Assembly (NCBI RefSeq): GCF_963678635.1
Contig: NC_087065.1
Location: 186,001 to 250,000 of the forward strand
Length of the DNA: 64,000 nucleotides
DNA from: Symsagittifera roscoffensis
Taxonomy: Eukaryota > Xenacoelomorpha > Acoela > Convolutidae
Reading direction: 5' to 3'
The notes beneath the pieces are model-generated. The model was not told where the DNA came from. It did no database searches and saw only the letters and a program-made list of their open reading frames with translations. How positions within the stretch are numbered: the first letter of the stretch is position 1; the number at the start of each line of letters is the position of its first letter. A program made the position numbers and the translations under genes. This document shows, one piece after another, positions 58,201-64,000 of this stretch.

Positions 58201-61200
58201 TACAGGGGTTACATTTTGAGACATGGCTTCTAGCGAAGCAGTAATTAAAACGACCGGTCTTGTTGATCTGGACAACCTACAATTGCGGTCACGGCTTCTA
58301 TGATTGGCCATGTTCAACGAAGAGAAAATCACTACGCGCTTAAACCAACAGTTTGTGTTTCTGTCCCTGTGAAAACACTAGCAGCAAGACCTAAAACCGC
58401 TTCATCCAATGTTGAATACGAGACCTGAATACTTTAAGCTCTGACCGCACAGAGTGCCTTAATCTTGCATGTCGAAACATATAATCTTCCATTGAATAGA
58501 TTGAATGCTATTCGGAATGCCCTCTTCTTAATTCTGGAACCTGTCAAGCTATCCAGATAAATCAATGCTTATGCTCTTTCCGAACGTCTAACCCCTCCAC
58601 AACAGAAAAAAAGGACCCAAAACTCAGTAGTAGTAAGTAGTATTTCAAATGTGACCATTTTACGTGACGCAATACATGCATAATCGGTCAGAAGAAATGG
58701 CGGCAAATTGCGCCTCTATTGCTGCAAAAAGATTTTGACTCAAATACAATGTGTCACATCTAGGGAGCTTGTCTCCGGCCAATTGTGATAAACTGCTCTG
58801 AGCCGATAGCCCAGACCAAAACAAAATCCAGCCCTCTTAAGAAGGGTTGATCAGAAAGCTCAGCGTATGATTTTTGAGACATAGCTTCCAGCGAAGCAGT
58901 AATTAAAACGACCGGTCTTGTTGATCTGGACAACCTACAATTGCGGTCACGGCTTCTATGATTGGCCATGTTCAACGAAGAGAAAATCACTAGCGCTTAA
59001 ACCAACAGATTGTGTTTCTGTCCCTGTGAAAACACTAGCAGCAAGACCTAAAACCGCTTCATCCAATGTTGAATACGAGACCTGAATACTTTAAGCTCTG
59101 ACCGCACAGAAAGCCTTGATCTTGCATGTCGAAACATATAATCTTCCATTGAATAGATTGAATGCTATTCGGAATGCCCTCCTCTGAATTCTGGAAACTG
59201 TCAAGCTATCCAGATAAATCAATGCTTATGCTCTTTCCGAACGTCTAACCCCTCCACAACAGAAAAAAGGACCCAAAACTCATCAGTAGTAGTAAGTAGT
59301 ATTTCAAATGTGACAATTTTACGTGACGCAATACGTGCATAATCGATCAGAAGAAATGGCGGCAAATTGCGCCTCTATTGCTGCAAAAAGATTTTGACTC
59401 AAATACAATGTGTCACATCTAGGGAGCTTGTCTCCGGCCAATTGTGATAAACTGCTCTGAGCCGATAGCCCAGACCAAAACAAAATCCAGCCCTCTTAAG
59501 AAGGGTTGATCAGAAAGCTCAGCGTATGATTTTTGAGACATGGCTTCTAGCGAAGCAGTAATTAAAACGACTGGTCTTGTTGATCTGGACAACCTACAAA
59601 TGCGGTCACGGCTTCTATGATTGGCCATGTTCAACGAAGAGAAAATCACTACGCGCTTAAATCAACAGATTGTGTTTCTGTCCCTGTGAAAACACTAGCA
59701 GTAAGACCTAAAACCGCTTCATCCAATGTTGAATACGAGACCTGAATATTTAAGCTCTGACCGCACGGAGTGCCTTGATCTTGCATGTCGAAACATATAA
59801 TCTTCCATTGAAAAGATTGAATGCTATTCGGAATGCCCTCCTCTGAATTCTGGAAACTGTCAAGCTATCCAGATAAATCAATGCTTATGCTCTTTCCGAA
59901 CGTCTAACCCCTCCACAACAGAAAAAAGGACCCAAAACTCATCAGTAGTAGTAAGTAGTATTTCAAATGTGACAATTTTACGTGACGCAATACGTGCATA
60001 ATCGATCAGAAGAAATGGCGGCAAATTGCGCCTCTATTGCTGCAAAAAGATTTTGACTCAAATACAAGGTGTCACATCTATGGAGCTTGTCTCCGGCCAG
60101 TTGTGATAAACTGCTCTGAACCGATAGCCCAGACCAAAACAAAATCCAGCCCTCTTAAGAGGGTTGATCAGAAAGCTCAGCGTATGATTACAGGGGTTTC
60201 ATTTTGAGACATGGCTTCTAGCGAAGCAGTAATTAAAACGACCGGTCTTGTTGATCTGGACAACCTACAATTGCGGTCACGGCTTCTATGATTGGCCATG
60301 ATCAACGAAGAGAAAATCACTACGCGCTTAAACCAACAGATTGTGTTTCTGTCCCTGTGAAAACACTAGCAGCAAGACCTAAAACCGCTTCATCCAATGT
60401 TGAATACGGACCTGAATATTTTAAGCTCTGACCGCACAGAGTGCCTTGATCTTGCATGTCGAAACATATAATCTTCCATTGAATAGATTGAATGCTATTC
60501 GGAATGCCCTACTCTGAATTCTGGAAACTGTCAAGCTATCCAGATAAATCAATGCTTATGCTCTTTCCGAACGTCTAACCCCTCCACAACAGAAAAAAGG
60601 ACCAAAAACTCATCAGTAGTAGTTAGTAGTATTTCAAAAATGACCATTTTACGTGACGCAATACGTGCATAACCGATCAGGAGAAAGGGCGGCAAATTGC
60701 GCCTCTATTGCTGAATAAAATTTTGACTCAAACACAAGGTGTCACATCTACGGAGCTTGTCTCCGGCCAAATCTGATAAACTGCTCTGAGGCGTGGGCCT
60801 AGACCAAAACAATATCCAGACCTCTTAAGAGGGCGGATCAGAAAGCTCAGCGTATGATTTTTGAGACATAGCTTCCAGCGAAGCAGTAATTAAAACGACC
60901 GGTCTTGTTGATCTGGACAACCTACAATTGCGGTCACGGCTTCTATGATTGGCCATGTTCAACAAAGAGAAAATCACTAGCGCTTAAACCAACAGATTGT
61001 GTTTCTGTCCCTGTGAAAACACTAGCAGCAAGACCTAAAACCGCTTCATCCAATGTTGAATACGAGACCTGAATACTTTAAGCTCTGACCGCACAGAGTG
61101 CCTTGATCTTGCATGTCGAAACATATAATCTTCCATTGAATAGATTGAATGCTATTCGGAATGCCCTCCTCTGAATTCTGGAAACTGTCAAGCTATCCAG

Positions 61201-64000
61201 ATAAATCAATGCTTATGCTCTTTCCGAACGTCTAACCCCTCCACAACAGAAAAAAGGACCAAAAACTCATCAGTAGTAGTTAGTAGTATTTCAAAAGTGA
61301 CCATTTTACGTGACGCAATACGTGCATAATCGATCAGGAGAAAGGGCGGCAAATTGCTCCTCTATTGCTGAATAAAAATTTTGACTCAAACACAAGGTGT
61401 CACATCTACGGAGCTTGTCTCCGGCCAAATCTGAAAAACTGCTCTGAGGCGTGGGCCTAGACCAAAACAATATCCAGACCTCTTAAGAGGGCTGATCAGA
61501 AAGCTCAGCGTATGATTTTTGAGACATAGCTTCCAGCGAAGCAGTAATTAAAACGACCGGTCTTGTTGATCTGGACAACCTACAATTGCGGTCACGGCTT
61601 CTATGATTGGCCATGTTCAACAAAGAGGAAATCACTACGCGCTTAACCAACAGTTTGTGTTTCTGTCCCTGTGAAAACACTAGCAGCAAGACCTAAAACC
61701 GCTTCATCCAATGTTGAATACGAGACCTGAATACTTTAAGCTCTGACCGCACAGAGTGCCTTAATCTTGCATGTCGAAACATATAATCTTCCATTGAATA
61801 GATTGAATGCTATTCGGAATGCCCTCTTCTTAATTCTGGAACCTGTCAAGCTATCCAGATAAATCAATGCTTATGCTCTTTCCGAACGTCTAACCCCTCC
61901 ACAACAGAAAAAAAAGGACCCAAAACTCAGTAGTAGTAAGTAGTATTTCAAATGTGACCATTTTACGTGACGCAATACATGCATAATCGGTCAGAAGAAA
62001 TGGCGGCAAATTGCGCCTCTATTGCTGCAAAAAGATTTTGACTCAAATACAAGGTGTCACATCTAGGGAGCTTGTCTCCGGCCAATTGTGATAAACTGCT
62101 CTGAGCCGATAGCCCAGACCAAAACAAAATCCAGCCCTCTTAAGAGGGTTGATCAGAAAGCTCAGCGTATGATTACAGGGGTTACATTTTGAGACATGGC
62201 TTCTAGCGAAGCAGTAATTAAAACGACTGGTCTTGTTGATCTGGACAACCTACAATTGCGGTCACGGCTTCTATGATTGGCCATGTTCAACGAAGAGAAA
62301 ATCACTACGCGCTTAAACCAACAGATTGTGTTTCTGTCCCTGTGAAAACACTAGCAGTAAGACCTAAAACCGCTTCATCCAATGTTGAATACGAGACCTG
62401 AATATTTAAGCTCTGACCGCACGGAGTGCCTTGATCTTGCATGTCGAAACATATAGTCTTCCATTGAAAAAATTGAATGCTATTCGGAATGCCCTCCTCT
62501 GAATTCTGGAAACTGTCAAGCTATCCAGATAAATCAATGCTTATTTTAGCTCTTTCCGAACGTCTAACCCCTCCACAACAGAAAAAAGGACCCAAAACTC
62601 ATCAGTAGTAGTAAGTAGTATTTCAAATGTGACAATTTTACGTGACGCAATACGTGCATAATCGGTCAGAAGAAATGGCGGCAAATTGCGCCTCTATTGC
62701 TGCAAAAAGATTTTGACTCAAATACAAGGTGTCACATGTATGGAGCTTGTCTCCGGCCAGTTGTGATAAACTGCTCTGAACCGATAGCCCAGACCAAAAC
62801 AAAATCCAGCCCTCTTAAGAGGGTTGATCAGAAAGCTCAGCGTATGATTACAGGGGTTACATTTTGAGACATGGCTTCTAGCGAAGCAGTAATTAAAACG
62901 ACTGGTCTTGTTGATCTGGACAACCTACAATTGCGGTCACGGCTTCTATGATTGGCCATGTTCAACGAAGAGAAAATCACTACGCGCTTAAACCAACAGA
63001 TTGTGTTTGTCCCTGTGAAAACACTAGCAGTAAGACCTAAAACCGCTTCATCCAATGTTGAATACGAGACCTGAATATTTAAGCTCTGACCGCACGGAGT
63101 GCCTTGATCTTGCATGTCGAAACATATAGTCTTCCATTGAAAAGATTGAATGCTATTCGGAATGCCCTCCTCTGAATTCTGGAAACTGTCAAGCTATCCA
63201 GATAAATCAATGCTTATTTTAGCTCTTTCCGAACGTCTAACCCCTCCACAACAGAAAAAAGGACCCAAAACTCATCAGTAGTAGTAAGTAGTATTTCAAA
63301 TGTGACAATTTTACGTGACGCAATACGTGCATAATCGGTCAGAAGAAATGGCGGCAAATTGCGCCTCTATTGCTGCAAAAAGATTTTGACTCAAATACAA
63401 GGTGTCACATGTATGGAGCTTGTCTCCGGCCAGTTGTGATAAACTGCTCTGAACCGATAGCCCAGACCAAAACAAAATCCAGCCCTCTTAAGAGGGTTGA
63501 TCAGAAAGCTCAGCGTATGATTACAGGGGTTACATTTTGAGACATGGCTTCTAGCGAAGCAGTAATTAAAACGACTGGTCTTGTTGATCTGGACAACCTA
63601 CAATTGCGGTCACGGCTTCTATGATTGGCCATGTTCAACGAAGAGAAAATCACTACGCGCTTAAACCAACAGATTGTGTTTGTCCCTGTGAAAACACTAG
63701 CAGTAAGACCTAAAACCGCTTCATCCAATGTTGAATACGAGACCTGAATATTTAAGCTCTGACCGCACGGAGTGCCTTGATCTTGCATGTCGAAACATAT
63801 AGTCTTCCATTGAAAAGATTGAATGCTATTCGGAATGCCCTCCTCTGAATTCTGGAAACTGTCAAGCTATCCAGATAAATCAATGCTTATTTTAGCTCTT
63901 TCCGAACGTCTAACCCCTCCACAACAGAAAAAAGGACCCAAAACTCATCAGTAGTAGTAAGTAGTATTTCAAATGTGACAATTTTACGTGACGCAATACG
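43220..64000 (+). repeat. Large tandem array, ~672 bp unit, ~31 copies, built from the 3' end of the retrotransposon
   Basis: The marker 'gagcttgtct' or a variant occurs at 43321, 43989, 44661, 45333, 46005, 46679, 47351, 48023, 48695, 49367, 50040, 50712, 51383, 52056, 52728, 53399, 54070, 54740, 55412, 56082, 56753, 57425, 58095, 58765, 59424, 60083, 60753, 61411, 62068, 62743 and 63416. The period is usually 670-673 bp and 657-659 where an ~11-14 bp block is lost. Units are about 90-99% alike. On the plus strand each unit encodes, in broken frames, the post-RT part of an RTE-like ORF2: IYGACLRPVV, KRVDQNAQRMITGVT and TTGLVDLDNLQLRSRL. Every unit has one GAATTC near its 3' part in most copies. 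The minus-strand ORFs (IFSSLNMANHRSRDRN...) and the repeated plus ORF CSFRTSNPSTTEKRTQNSS are by-products. The array runs off the window. Confidence 0.95.

Noticed and set aside
43156-63788. Recurring minus-strand ORFs of 60-92 codons (SRSTRPVVLITASLEAMSQ and similar) and the plus ORF CSFRTSNPSTTEKRTQNSS as a gene family
   Set aside because: They recur once per 672 bp unit, lie antisense to or beside the retrotransposon C-terminal domain, and vary in length by chance stops. They are by-products of the array.

Overview
The window is nuclear DNA from an animal, most likely an invertebrate. Genes are sparse and AT-rich, coding exons are short islands with GT..AG introns of 1.6-20 kb, and most of the sequence is decayed transposons, dispersed repeats and tandem arrays. 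Two host genes are recognisable, both on the minus strand and head to tail. (1) A complete three-exon gene for the ER membrane-anchored ubiquitin-conjugating enzyme UBE2J1 (Ubc6-like) runs from 10905 down to 5708. All exon phases join and the predicted protein is 371 aa. (2) The 3' part of a gene whose exons match the C-terminal region of VIRMA/Virilizer, the scaffold of the m6A methyltransferase writer complex. Its exons are at 39532-39309, 33993-33858 and 29542-29271, with a likely last exon at 13793-13706. The 5' exons are not in the window, so if the gene is intact its next intron would have to span the whole 20.8 kb tandem array at the right end.

Left part (1-28.8 kb). A dead family-B DNA polymerase gene of Polinton/Maverick type is interrupted at 3137-4554 by an element with inverted ends that is filled with ~171 bp tandem repeats. 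UBE2J1 intron 2 holds a Ty3/gypsy relic, and intron 1 holds a repeat block that recurs at 19.0-20.1 kb. Two long elements (11.1-12.3 and 16.8-18.8 kb) share a palindromic head, an internal reverse-oriented tRNA-like (Pol III box B) segment and a hairpin tail. Short relatives or heads of the same family lie at 22.6, 27.8, 34.5 and 37.6 kb. Further relics are a probable MULE transposase fragment (20.1 kb), an unassigned ORF (21.4-21.9 kb), a ~160 bp-period degenerate repeat block (23-24.1 kb) and a Jockey-type non-LTR retrotransposon (24.7-27.8 kb).

Middle part (28.8-41.8 kb). The VIRMA-like exons are separated by introns that hold 24 apparently identical 119 bp repeats (29982-32837), a (CAGAT)7 microsatellite beside a 3' splice site, a near-perfect 196 nt hairpin (34978-35173), and several copies of a dispersed ~300 bp repeat (called R1 here).

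Right part (41.8-64 kb). A decayed RTE-like non-LTR retrotransposon (EN-RT linker, RT, Cys-rich zinc-finger segment) runs directly into a tandem array of about 31 units of ~672 bp. Each unit carries the post-RT C-terminal region of the same element. The array shows local higher-order duplications and continues past the window end. No rRNA, CRISPR, bacterial-type operon or convincing functional tRNA is present.
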